From Candidatus Tayloriibacteriota bacterium (GTDB lineage: Bacteria; Patescibacteriota; Minisyncoccia; Phycocordibacterales; JAKAEA01): a stretch of DNA of 11,008 nt. Position 1 is the stretch's first letter. Every line of letters starts with the position of its first letter. Of the stretch, positions 1 to 6,518 are shown piece after piece. The notes under the pieces were generated by a model. The model saw nothing but the letters and a program-made list of their open reading frames with translations. It was not told the DNA's origin and did no database searches. The translations under genes were made by a program, and so were the position numbers. Where the stretch lies: contig JARIGY010000036.1 in NCBI GenBank assembly GCA_029288535.1, forward strand, positions 1 through 11,008, written 5' to 3'.

Positions 1-1167
1 CGAATAGATAGTCTGTTTCTTCTTGCTGGTGAGCTCCACTTCGTAGGTGATAGACGGCGAAGTGACGATAAGCTCGAGAGTGAATTCGCGGCGGAGGCGT
101 TCGCTGATGATCTCGAGATGGAGCATGCCGAGGAAACCGCAGCGGAAACCGCGGCCGAGCGAACCGGACGTTTCTTCTTCGTACGTCAAAGAAGAATCGG
201 ATAACTTGAGGCGGCCGAGGGCCAGGCGCAGCAACGGGAAGTCATCCTGGCTTTCAGGATAGATGGACGCCCAGACCACCGGCCGAGGGCTCATATAGCC
301 GCCAAGCGCCGGCAACGGGTGTTTTGAAGACGTGATAGTATCGCCGACAGAAGCGACGCCAGGCTCTTTGATGCCGGTGACGATGTAGCCGATCTCGCCG
401 GCTGTTATCTTGTCTTTCGGAGTTTCTTCGGGAGAAAAAATACCGACTTCCAGAGCGATGAAATTTTTGCCGGCAATGGAGAACATCAGCGGCTCGTTTT
501 TGGAAATGCTGCCGTCCATGACACGGACATAGACGATGACGCCGCGATGGTTTGAATATTGAAAATCAAAAACAAGAGCGCGCGTGCTGTTTGTCACATC
601 CTTGAATTCCGGCTCAGGCGGAGCAATGCGCCGGATCACCTCCTGCAGAAGCGCTTCGACTCCCTCGCCGGTCTTGCCGGAACACTCGAGAATTTCACCC
701 GGGTCAATGCCGAGCACACGCGACACTTCGCCTTTTATCTCGGCTACGCGAGCCAGCGGAGAGTCGATTTTGCTCAAAACCGGAATGATAGTCAGGCCGA
801 GCTCGCGGGCCATGTTGAGCGTCGTCAGCGTCTGGGCCTGCACGCCCTGGGTCGCATCGACAAGCAGAATAGAGCCTTCCACGGCTTTGAGGGCGCGCGA
901 AACTTCATAGGAAAAGTCGATATGGCCCGGCGTGTCGATGAGGTTTAAAATATATTCTTCGCCGCCTGATTTGAAATTCATGCGCACCGGCTGCATCTTG
1001 ATCGTGATCCCCCGCTCGCGCTCGAGCTCCATCGAGTCGAGGACCTGCTCTTTCATTTTGCGGGCTTCGACGGTATGAGTGATCTCAAGCATGCGGTCGG
1101 CCAGGGTGGACTTGCCATGGTCGATATGGGCGATAATCGTAAAATTGCGGATGTGCTTTAAATCCAT
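1..1167 (-). CDS. lepA: Elongation factor 4 (LepA), N-terminal 389 residues, cut by window edge
   Basis: Ribosome-associated translational GTPase (EF-4/LepA) that acts on elongating or stalled ribosomes and in initiation/assembly. The reading frame stays open from ATG at 1167 to base 1, so about the last third (a family member is near 600 aa) lies outside the window. Visible motifs are the P-loop AHIDHGKST at residues 13-21, switch I RGIT at 52-55, DTPGH at 78-82, SKID at 132-135 (G4) and SGKTG at 163-167 (G5). Beta-barrel domain II follows, then the domain III stretch with GFRCGFLGMLHLEI, a strong LepA signature. The start gives the expected N-terminus MDLKHIRNFTIIAHIDHGKST. G4 carries Ser where NKID is usual (codon AGC). 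It lies 35 bases after murJ with no clear terminator, so probable co-transcription with murJ. Upstream of the ATG there is only a weak AGCGG, no good Shine-Dalgarno. Family assignment is very secure. Confidence 0.96.
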   Translation of the reverse strand, partial: MDLKHIRNFTIIAHIDHGKSTLADRMLEITHTVEARKMKEQVLDSMELERERGITIKMQPVRMNFKSGGEEYILNLIDTPGHIDFSYEVSRALKAVEGSILLVDATQGVQAQTLTTLNMARELGLTIIPVLSKIDSPLARVAEIKGEVSRVLGIDPGEILECSGKTGEGVEALLQEVIRRIAPPEPEFKDVTNSTRALVFDFQYSNHRGVIVYVRVMDGSISKNEPLMFSIAGKNFIALEVGIFSPEETPKDKITAGEIGYIVTGIKEPGVASVGDTITSSKHPLPALGGYMSPRPVVWASIYPESQDDFPLLRLALGRLKLSDSSLTYEEETSGSLGRGFRCGFLGMLHLEIISERLRREFTLELIVTSPSITYEVELTSKKKQTIYS

Positions 1168-1202
1168 AGGTACCGCTTATACTAGCTTAAAAAAGCCGAA
1201 AA

Positions 1203-2885
1203 TCAAAGGCCGGTCGGATCCGGCGGTATGACTTTGGCTTTCCAGATTTTGCCATGCAGGGTGCGGGCGATAACAGAAAGCTCTTTGTTGCCCATGAGCT
1301 TCAGAAGAAAGATCCCGATTGCGATACCTATGCAGCCGGCCAAAAACGCCTGCATGAAGACGCCGACGAACGTGTCTTCACCGAAACGCAGACTGAACAC
1401 TCCGAGAAACCAATAGGTTACGCCGCCCATGATGATCGACGAAGAGAGGATCTGGAATAATGGCCGGACGATCGACGGCGTGTAGCTTTTGAATTCCCTG
1501 TTGAACGCGACCCAATGCAGCACCATGTTGACGAATGCGCCGAGCGAAAAACCAAGCGGCAGCATGAGCACGACAGAGCCTTGCACATCGTCGACCCGGA
1601 AAAGGTTCTCTATGAAATAACGGAAAAAAGCGACCTGATTGAAAACCCTGACGAGGATGTAGGAGAACGCAATAATGCAGAAAGCCGAAAACATATTCAT
1701 GAGAAGCGGCTTGCGCGTATCGCCGCGGGAATAATAGGCTCGGACAAAAAGCCCGGTCAGGCTTTGCGGAATGAGCGAGAAGGTGAACATGGCAAGTGCC
1801 GCGGCGGTGAGCCTGGTATCGGCCCAGGTGAAATGGCCGGAACCGAGAATGACCCGGACGATCTGCGCCCGGAGCACGATGAAAAGCACCATGGCCGGGA
1901 CCGACCAGAACAGGATATGCTTGGTCGACACGACCATCTGCTCGACAAACTTTTTGGTATCGCCTGAAGTGAAGAGGCGCGTGAGCACCGGAAATGCCGC
2001 AAGCGAATAGCTTACGCCGATGATGGAGAGCGGCACGGACTGCAGGTTCCAGGAAAAATTGAAGATGGAGATGGCGCCGCCGGTAAGCGTACCGGCAAGG
2101 ACGACCAGGAAAAACTCGGCGATTTCATTTGAAGAGATGGTAATCGTGCGCGGCAAAGAAATGAGCATGACTTTTTTTGCGGTCTTGAAGTTGATCGGAA
2201 AATGAAGCCTAGGAAACAGGGATTTGTGCCAGACGAACGGAACCTGGATGAAGAAGTGCAGGAATGCGCCGATAGCCACACCCCATGCAAGGCCTTTGAT
2301 GCCGACGCCCGGGATCGGATACAGGAAAAGCGCGCCGAAAATAATGCCGAGGTTGTAGAACAGCGGGCTGATGGCGTAGATGAAGAAGCGCTTATATACC
2401 TGGGTGATGCTAGCCAGGAAATTGGAGAAGCCGAGGAAGATCGGCGACAGAAGCATGATGCGGGTCATCGAGATGAGGGTAGGAAAATCCTTGCTGAACG
2501 AAGGGAAAAGCACTTTGAGCAGGAACGGGGTGAAGATCCAGGCGACAATCGCTACCGAACCGATAACAAGAAAAAATGCGCTGAACACCGCATCGATGAA
2601 TGCCTTGGCTTCCTTTTCGCTGCTGTCTATCTTCTCCATCAGGAACGGAATGAGGACGGAAATGGAAACCATCGAGGCAATGGCAACGAAAATGAAATCC
2701 GGAATCCTGAACGCGGCGTAATAAATATCCAGGCTGTGCAGCATTTCCCCGAACTTGTATGCAAGCAACCTGTCTCGGACCAAGGCGAGAACCTGCGAAA
2801 AGATCGCGAACCCGCCAAGCAAATAGGCCGCCTCGTGAAGGCCGCCTATTTCTTTTCCGATAAAGTTAAAAAACCGCTTTACCAT
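1203..2885 (-). CDS. murJ: Lipid II flippase MurJ (MviN family)
   Basis: Polytopic membrane protein of the MOP superfamily that moves lipid II across the cytoplasmic membrane for peptidoglycan synthesis. At 560 aa it is slightly longer than E. coli MurJ (511 aa). The N-terminal family signature is seen: SQVLALVRDRLLAYKFG near residues 30-46 (R37, D38, R39), D53 in the LDIYYAAFRIPDF stretch, and R60. The usual A-[ES]-GALS-xAFIPVF segment is altered here to IASMVSISVLIPFL. About 14 hydrophobic segments run to residue 540, then a short polar tail rich in Lys and Pro. The start ATG is 6 bases after the stop of the upstream Wzy-TPR gene, with no Shine-Dalgarno, which points to one transcript and possibly translational coupling. 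Position between a surface polymerase gene and lepA fits an envelope-growth operon. Alternative: a Wzx-like flippase of the same superfamily, but the N-terminal charged motif favours MurJ. Confidence 0.9.
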   Translation of the reverse strand: MVKRFFNFIGKEIGGLHEAAYLLGGFAIFSQVLALVRDRLLAYKFGEMLHSLDIYYAAFRIPDFIFVAIASMVSISVLIPFLMEKIDSSEKEAKAFIDAVFSAFFLVIGSVAIVAWIFTPFLLKVLFPSFSKDFPTLISMTRIMLLSPIFLGFSNFLASITQVYKRFFIYAISPLFYNLGIIFGALFLYPIPGVGIKGLAWGVAIGAFLHFFIQVPFVWHKSLFPRLHFPINFKTAKKVMLISLPRTITISSNEIAEFFLVVLAGTLTGGAISIFNFSWNLQSVPLSIIGVSYSLAAFPVLTRLFTSGDTKKFVEQMVVSTKHILFWSVPAMVLFIVLRAQIVRVILGSGHFTWADTRLTAAALAMFTFSLIPQSLTGLFVRAYYSRGDTRKPLLMNMFSAFCIIAFSYILVRVFNQVAFFRYFIENLFRVDDVQGSVVLMLPLGFSLGAFVNMVLHWVAFNREFKSYTPSIVRPLFQILSSSIIMGGVTYWFLGVFSLRFGEDTFVGVFMQAFLAGCIGIAIGIFLLKLMGNKELSVIARTLHGKIWKAKVIPPDPTGL

Positions 2886-2891
2886 GAGTGA

Positions 2892-5327
2892 TTACTGATT
2901 TGCCGTCGCTGCCGGAGGGCTCGTCTTGTCTTTTATAGGCGGTGTGGGGCTCTTGTCGGGCTTGGGGTTTCCGGTATTGGCAAGCGGATCGCGACCCGCT
3001 TTGAGATTTGCAATAATATCGTCGACTTCTCCGGAAGTTGGATTGGTTGTTTTGATGCTTTCAAACTGGGCGATGGCGTTTGGCGTATCTCCGAGTTTGT
3101 AATACGAGAGGCCGAGGAAATATTTTGCGTTGGCGTAGTCAGGACTCAAAGTAACAGCCTGAACGAGTGCCGATGCCGCGCCCTGGTAATCCTTGTAATT
3201 GTAGCGCAGGAGGCCGAGCTGGAAGTAGATGCCGGCATCGTTCGGGTTGGTGTAAGTAAGCGCTTCTACCGACTGGATCGCACTCTTCAAATCCCCTTCG
3301 GCGATCTGGATCTGAGCGAGAAGATAGATGGCATCGGTGTAATCATTTTTAAGCTTGAGCGCTTCTCCGATGTCGGCTTTTGCCGCTGCGGTATTCTTGT
3401 GGGCGACTTCAAGCTGGGCCATGGCCAGGAATATAGCCGGGTTTTGCGGATTCAAAGTGCGTGCCTGGTTATACGCAGCCATAGCCTGTTCGTATGCCTT
3501 GTCGGCATTGAACGGCACGACGGAAGCCGAGACGCTGCCGATCGTCATCCAGTTGAGGTAGTTGGTATTGTCGCTTGCATTGGCAGCCGCGGAGGCAGCA
3601 ACGGCAGTTGAGAGGTCGGCCTGGAATTGGCTCTTGAGCGAATCCTGAGCGAGCGTGTTCTGCTGCACAAGCGCATTGATCTTGAGAAGGTTGAGCTGCG
3701 ACAGTGATCGGTAGTAGAAGTCGTTGGCGCTCAGGTTTATGGCACGGCCAAGGTCGGCTTCGGCTGCCGGGACATTGCCGCTCACGTTGGCATCAGCCAG
3801 CGCTTTGTTGTAGAAGATCGAAGCCATATACCGCTTGCCCATATCGTAGCCGAAAACGACAACACCGAGCATGAGGCCGATAAGCACCAGCACCGACACG
3901 AAACTCGTTGCCGGATTCTTAACGATGTCGTAGGTTTTTTGGACGATAACCTTGCTCTCGATTGCCGAAGCGAAGAAGATGCCGGTAAATGCAAACGTGA
4001 TCACAAGCAGGGCTGCAGACGGCACATGGATGACCGCAAAGATCCACAGGTAAAGGCTGATGATAAACGAAGATATCGACAAGTACATGCTGAAGCTATC
4101 GTCTATTCTTCTGAAAAGCACTTTGAAACCGAGGTAGAGGAAATAGCCGAGGAAAACGATCCAGGCGAGGAAGCCGACGATGCCGGTCGTTACGAGTAGC
4201 GTAGGAATGAGGCCGATGCCGTAATTGAAATCGGTCGCCCAGAAAGGCGTGTTGTTGACGATGGCAGGCTTGGACAGAAACCACTGGTTGAGAAAGCGGT
4301 TTGGACCGACACCAAAGAGAGGGTGATGGCGGAGAGAGTCTTTTGCAACAAGAAATGTACTCGTCCATGAAGGGCTGACTTCGACGTTATTGACCGCAAA
4401 CCGGTTGAGGAAGCTCAGGCCGAGATCGGAAGAAAGCGTGCTGTAGACATTGCCTTTTATGAGAGCGAACACGAAGCACACGATAAGCACGACGAGCGAG
4501 ATAACCGGCACCGCCCGCTTGCCTGCCGTAGTCGCGACTGGGGACATTTCCGGCTGGCGCGCTTTGTTGAAAGAGAAATTGTAAATGAAGAAGATAAGCG
4601 CGAAGATGCCGAGAATGTACCAGACGGCGGGAAAACTGATGACGCTGAGAAACAGCAGCGACACTGCCAAGACCGCGATGCTTGCGATCCGGAGCCGGCG
4701 CGGCATGCGCAGCAGCTCAAGGGAAATGAAGGAGAAAAGGGCGACAGCGCCGAAGTATACGCCGAGGTCGTTCCAGTTGCCGAGCAGGTTGTCGGTCGCG
4801 CTGGTGAAAATACCCATGGTCAGGACGCCCGGACCGAAGAGAAGGCGGATGAACTGGTATAGGGCGATCACAACGAAAGAAGCGAGGAACGCAAGGTACG
4901 CATAGGCGGCCCGGCGGCGATTCACGAATGTATTTGAAACGAGGAAGACAAACACCGCCATGGCGGCAATGAAGGCGAAGGTGCTTATTTCAAAGCCCTG
5001 GCCGACAAGCGACACTACCTTTGCCGGGGAAAAAAGTGCGGCAATGAGGTAGGTCAGGACGATCCCCCCAAGGGCGATGAATACGCCGTGCCGGGAATAT
5101 GAAAGCTTGCCGTTGTTAAGCCGGCCAATGACCCAGGCGAGAAGCGCGGCGATGATGCCGACATAAAGGATGACGACTTTGGTAAATTGAAAAGGAACGA
5201 TGTTCGACGGTATGAAAAATACCGGTACCAGGAAGATCATCGCGATGATGATCCAGGCGGACATTTTGTCAGCGAATGATTCGCCGGCCGCCATCGGCAT
5301 ACTGCGTTGTGTTTGCTCTGTCTCCAT
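2892..5327 (-). CDS. O-antigen ligase/Wzy-like membrane protein with C-terminal TPR repeats
   Basis: Predicted 811-aa inner-membrane protein. Residues 24-460 contain about a dozen hydrophobic helices, with a last one at 476-494. The loop between late helices holds the Wzy_C/WaaL-type motif HHPLFGVGPNRF at 334-345, typical of enzymes that polymerise or ligate lipid-linked glycans or attach glycans to surface proteins. After the last helix, residues about 505-770 form TPR-like helical repeats (for example around 612-660, 662-696, 697-731, 732-765), likely a protein-binding scaffold on the outer face. The tail from 786 is Pro/Lys/Ser/Thr-rich. The start chosen is ATG at 5327, with TTTGGGA about 9 bases upstream; ATG at 5336 is also possible. 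Codons upstream run back into rnpB and are not coding. A promoter sits at 5367-5394. It leads the murJ-lepA operon. The substrate cannot be read from sequence. Confidence 0.85.
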   Translation of the reverse strand: METEQTQRSMPMAAGESFADKMSAWIIIAMIFLVPVFFIPSNIVPFQFTKVVILYVGIIAALLAWVIGRLNNGKLSYSRHGVFIALGGIVLTYLIAALFSPAKVVSLVGQGFEISTFAFIAAMAVFVFLVSNTFVNRRRAAYAYLAFLASFVVIALYQFIRLLFGPGVLTMGIFTSATDNLLGNWNDLGVYFGAVALFSFISLELLRMPRRLRIASIAVLAVSLLFLSVISFPAVWYILGIFALIFFIYNFSFNKARQPEMSPVATTAGKRAVPVISLVVLIVCFVFALIKGNVYSTLSSDLGLSFLNRFAVNNVEVSPSWTSTFLVAKDSLRHHPLFGVGPNRFLNQWFLSKPAIVNNTPFWATDFNYGIGLIPTLLVTTGIVGFLAWIVFLGYFLYLGFKVLFRRIDDSFSMYLSISSFIISLYLWIFAVIHVPSAALLVITFAFTGIFFASAIESKVIVQKTYDIVKNPATSFVSVLVLIGLMLGVVVFGYDMGKRYMASIFYNKALADANVSGNVPAAEADLGRAINLSANDFYYRSLSQLNLLKINALVQQNTLAQDSLKSQFQADLSTAVAASAAANASDNTNYLNWMTIGSVSASVVPFNADKAYEQAMAAYNQARTLNPQNPAIFLAMAQLEVAHKNTAAAKADIGEALKLKNDYTDAIYLLAQIQIAEGDLKSAIQSVEALTYTNPNDAGIYFQLGLLRYNYKDYQGAASALVQAVTLSPDYANAKYFLGLSYYKLGDTPNAIAQFESIKTTNPTSGEVDDIIANLKAGRDPLANTGNPKPDKSPTPPIKDKTSPPAATANQ

Positions 5328-5366
5328 AAAATACATTCCCAAAATTATTGATAAGGTATGCTGTCT

Positions 5367-5394
5367 ATTATAGTAGATACGGAGCGTAAAGCAA
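5367..5394 (-). promoter_or_regulatory. Sigma-70-type promoter of the Wzy-TPR/murJ/lepA operon
   Basis: On the minus strand a perfect TATAAT (-10) lies at 5372-5367, preceded after 16 bases by TTGCTT (-35, 5394-5389, three of six consensus bases). Predicted transcription starts near 5360, giving a leader of about 33 bases before ATG 5327. It lies immediately downstream of the rnpB terminator, as expected for a new transcription unit. Confidence 0.6.
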
Positions 5395-5403
5395 CGCACA
5401 ACC

Positions 5404-5431
5404 AAACAAAAACTGCCCCTGTAGGAGCAGT
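5404..5431 (-). terminator. Rho-independent terminator of rnpB
   Basis: On the minus strand ACTGCTCC-TACA-GGGGCAGT forms an 8-bp stem (one T-G pair) with a 4-base loop, followed directly by TTTTGTTT. It starts 4 bases after the mapped P1 helix of RNase P RNA, so it ends the rnpB transcript before the next promoter. Confidence 0.85.
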
Positions 5432-5435
5432 CTCT

Positions 5436-5901
5436 GATATGCTTTGCATCTATAAGCCGAATTCTGTTGTCGATAACCATCTATCTGGGCCTTGTGTTGC
5501 CACAAAGCTCAAGCGGCACTCCTTGTCTCGCCGAAGCTATGTAATAGCGCAGGCGGATCCGTCTTCGCTGTTGCACAGCTTCGACGAGACAAAGCACGGC
5601 CTTGCACCGAGGTAAGGATTTAGCCGTTTCACCGTAGCCTTGGCGGAGGTCCTCCGAAGCTTGCGCGAAGGAGGATTCGCCTTATAACTACGCTCGCCCT
5701 TCTTCGCATAAAGCTCCGAAGGGCGGTTGAAACTTTTCAGTTTCAACCGTTTCTGTTCGCACCTCGTACGTTGCCGTAGACGGGCGTTACCCGCTACCCT
5801 TTTTCCCTGCCGTAGCAAAAGCGGCGGCAGGGTGCCAGTGTTCGGACTTTCCTCATCCCATTACTTTCCAATAATGGGCGCAGTTATCCGATGCAGAGCA
5901 T
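5436..5901 (-). ncRNA. rnpB: RNase P RNA (catalytic subunit), unusual architecture
   Basis: Ribozyme that cuts 5' leaders from pre-tRNAs. On the minus strand the first conserved block GAGGAAAGTCCG is at 5854-5843, and the last block ACAGAATTCGGCTTATAG is at 5467-5450. They form P4 (AAG-U-CCGAA with TTCGGCTT, two A-U pairs replacing usual G-C). P1 pairs 5901-5891 with 5449-5439 (10 of 11), P2 5888-5883 with 5477-5472, P3 5878-5872 with 5863-5857. P8 (GCGGGTAACGCCCG) and P9 (TACG-GCAA-CGTA) are visible. P18 ends in a GCAA loop. CR II (ACAGAAA, 5756-5750) and GGTGAAA (5633-5627) are 116 bases apart, with a perfect 11-bp GAAA-capped hairpin (5749-5724). GGTGAAA and GGTGCAAGGCC (5608-5598) are only 18 bases apart, leaving no room for P13/P14. 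A 16-base helix with one mismatch (5592-5577 with 5538-5523) forms the P16/P17 region. Length is about 466 nt; ends are set by promoter and P1. Confidence 0.95.
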
Positions 5902-5906
5902 GCATA

Positions 5907-5935
5907 ACTATACCATTATTTTAGAAGATTTGCAA
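5907..5935 (-). promoter_or_regulatory. Promoter of rnpB
   Basis: On the minus strand TTGCAA (-35, 5935-5930) is followed after exactly 17 bases by TATAGT (-10, 5912-5907). Transcription is predicted at about 5901, which is the first base of the P1 helix. This agreement between promoter and RNA structure supports both calls. Confidence 0.75.
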
Positions 5936-5964
5936 AAACGTTCCTATTTTTAATGCCCCGGTTT

Positions 5965-6201
5965 TTAATAAAATAACTTTTTGATTATTTCTCCAGAAAG
6001 ACATTTTTGTAACGAGCGTATAATTGACCTCAGGGTTCCGCGATCAAGTTCATGATGGAGCGGTACAGTAATAAAAATATAACTACTGTTAACCAAGCAG
6101 ACGAGTCGAACATGACTACCCTTCTGCCGCACTACTTTGAATCCTTGGTTTGTAAGTATTGCAATGAGATCATCTCCTGAAATCCTGCGAAGCTTAGGCA
6201 T
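5965..6201 (-). CDS. hicA: HicA-family toxin (mRNA interferase)
   Basis: Small basic 78-aa protein of the HicA/YcfA family, type II toxins with a double-stranded-RNA-binding-like fold that cleave mRNA. Family features seen: N-terminal MPKLRRISGDDLIAIL, the GFKVVRQKGSH stretch with the conserved catalytic-type His at residue 30, and the C-terminal FITVPLHHELDRGTLRSIIR segment that matches the usual VPxHxELxxGTLRxIIR pattern. The start ATG overlaps the end of hicB by 8 bases (ATGCCTAA), so toxin translation is likely coupled to antitoxin translation; no Shine-Dalgarno is present. The gene is AT-richer than its neighbours and ends about 30 bases before the rnpB promoter region. No clear terminator follows it. 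The catalytic His is intact, so it may be active. Function is known for the family; activity here is inferred. Confidence 0.88.
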   Translation of the reverse strand: MPKLRRISGDDLIAILTNQGFKVVRQKGSHVRLVCLVNSSYIFITVPLHHELDRGTLRSIIRSLQKCLSGEIIKKLFY

Positions 6202-6415
6202 GAATTTCTGAATAGTCGATATTCATCATAATAGGAGGCAACTCAGATTTACTGCCATTAGAATTTTCTTCGAACGTAAGCTCAGTTGCTTCACGAATAT
6301 TACCGAGGAGATCTTCAAAGGTCTTACCTTGAGTATGGATGCCAAAATCGTCGGCAGCAGCGACATAAAAGCCATCCTCTCCTTTTGAAACTTTAAAGGT
6401 AACGATTTTGTTCAT
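6194..6415 (-). CDS. hicB: HicB-like antitoxin, short form
   Basis: Predicted 73-aa antitoxin that would bind and block HicA. The sequence shows the HicB/UPF0150 core: MNKIVTFKVSKGEDGFYVAA, then DDFGIHTQGKTFEDLLGNIREATELTFEE, typical of the partially degraded RNase H-like fold. The usual C-terminal ribbon-helix-helix or helix-turn-helix DNA-binding domain of longer HicB proteins is absent; the chain stops after a short PPIMMNIDYSEIHA tail. The start is ATG at 6415, because that gives the conserved N-terminus; a longer open frame upstream runs into the preceding gene's end and has no family match. AT-rich TATTAT at 6427-6422 could be a -10 placing the RNA start at or near the ATG, with no convincing -35. 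Overlaps hicA by 8 bases. Confidence 0.85.
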   Translation of the reverse strand: MNKIVTFKVSKGEDGFYVAAADDFGIHTQGKTFEDLLGNIREATELTFEENSNGSKSELPPIMMNIDYSEIHA

Positions 6416-6457
6416 ATCTATATAATACATAAAAATACAGGAAATTAAAGCTTTTAT

Positions 6458-6471
6458 GTATAGCAGTATAG
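6458..6471. repeat. Short direct repeat upstream of hicB
   Basis: Two copies of GTATAG (6458-6463 and 6466-6471) are separated by two bases, giving an 8-base period, about 43 bases upstream of the hicB start. It could be an operator for hicBA, but this is only a positional guess in an AT-rich stretch. Confidence 0.3.
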
Positions 6472-6518
6472 ACGTTGGCGATGAATTTTTCTTAAAGAAA
6501 AGTTCAAGAGTAGTTAAA

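Noticed and set aside
559..948. Plus-strand open frames opposite lepA, and similar ones opposite murJ, the Wzy-TPR gene and the glycosyltransferases
   Set aside because: They mirror conserved minus-strand codons, lack starts with context and match no protein family.
1168..1225. Possible terminator between murJ and lepA (GCCGG/CCGGC stem, then T-rich sequence)
   Set aside because: The 5-bp stem is inside the murJ end and is separated from the T run by more than 15 bases, so it is not a normal intrinsic terminator.
5328..5480. N-terminal extension of the Wzy-TPR protein starting inside rnpB
   Set aside because: The extra 51 codons cross the rnpB 3' end, its terminator and the TATAAT promoter. 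The ATG at 5327 gives a normal N-terminus before the first membrane helix.
5537..5818. Open frame of 93 codons on the minus strand
   Set aside because: It lies wholly within rnpB; the sequence is explained by conserved RNA helices, and the peptide has no recognisable family.
6480..6518. Hairpin-like GTAGTTTAACTAC and TTTTCTTTAAGAAAA after the Thr-rich gene
   Set aside because: Stems are 5 bp and AT-rich with no clean T tract; too weak to call as a terminator.
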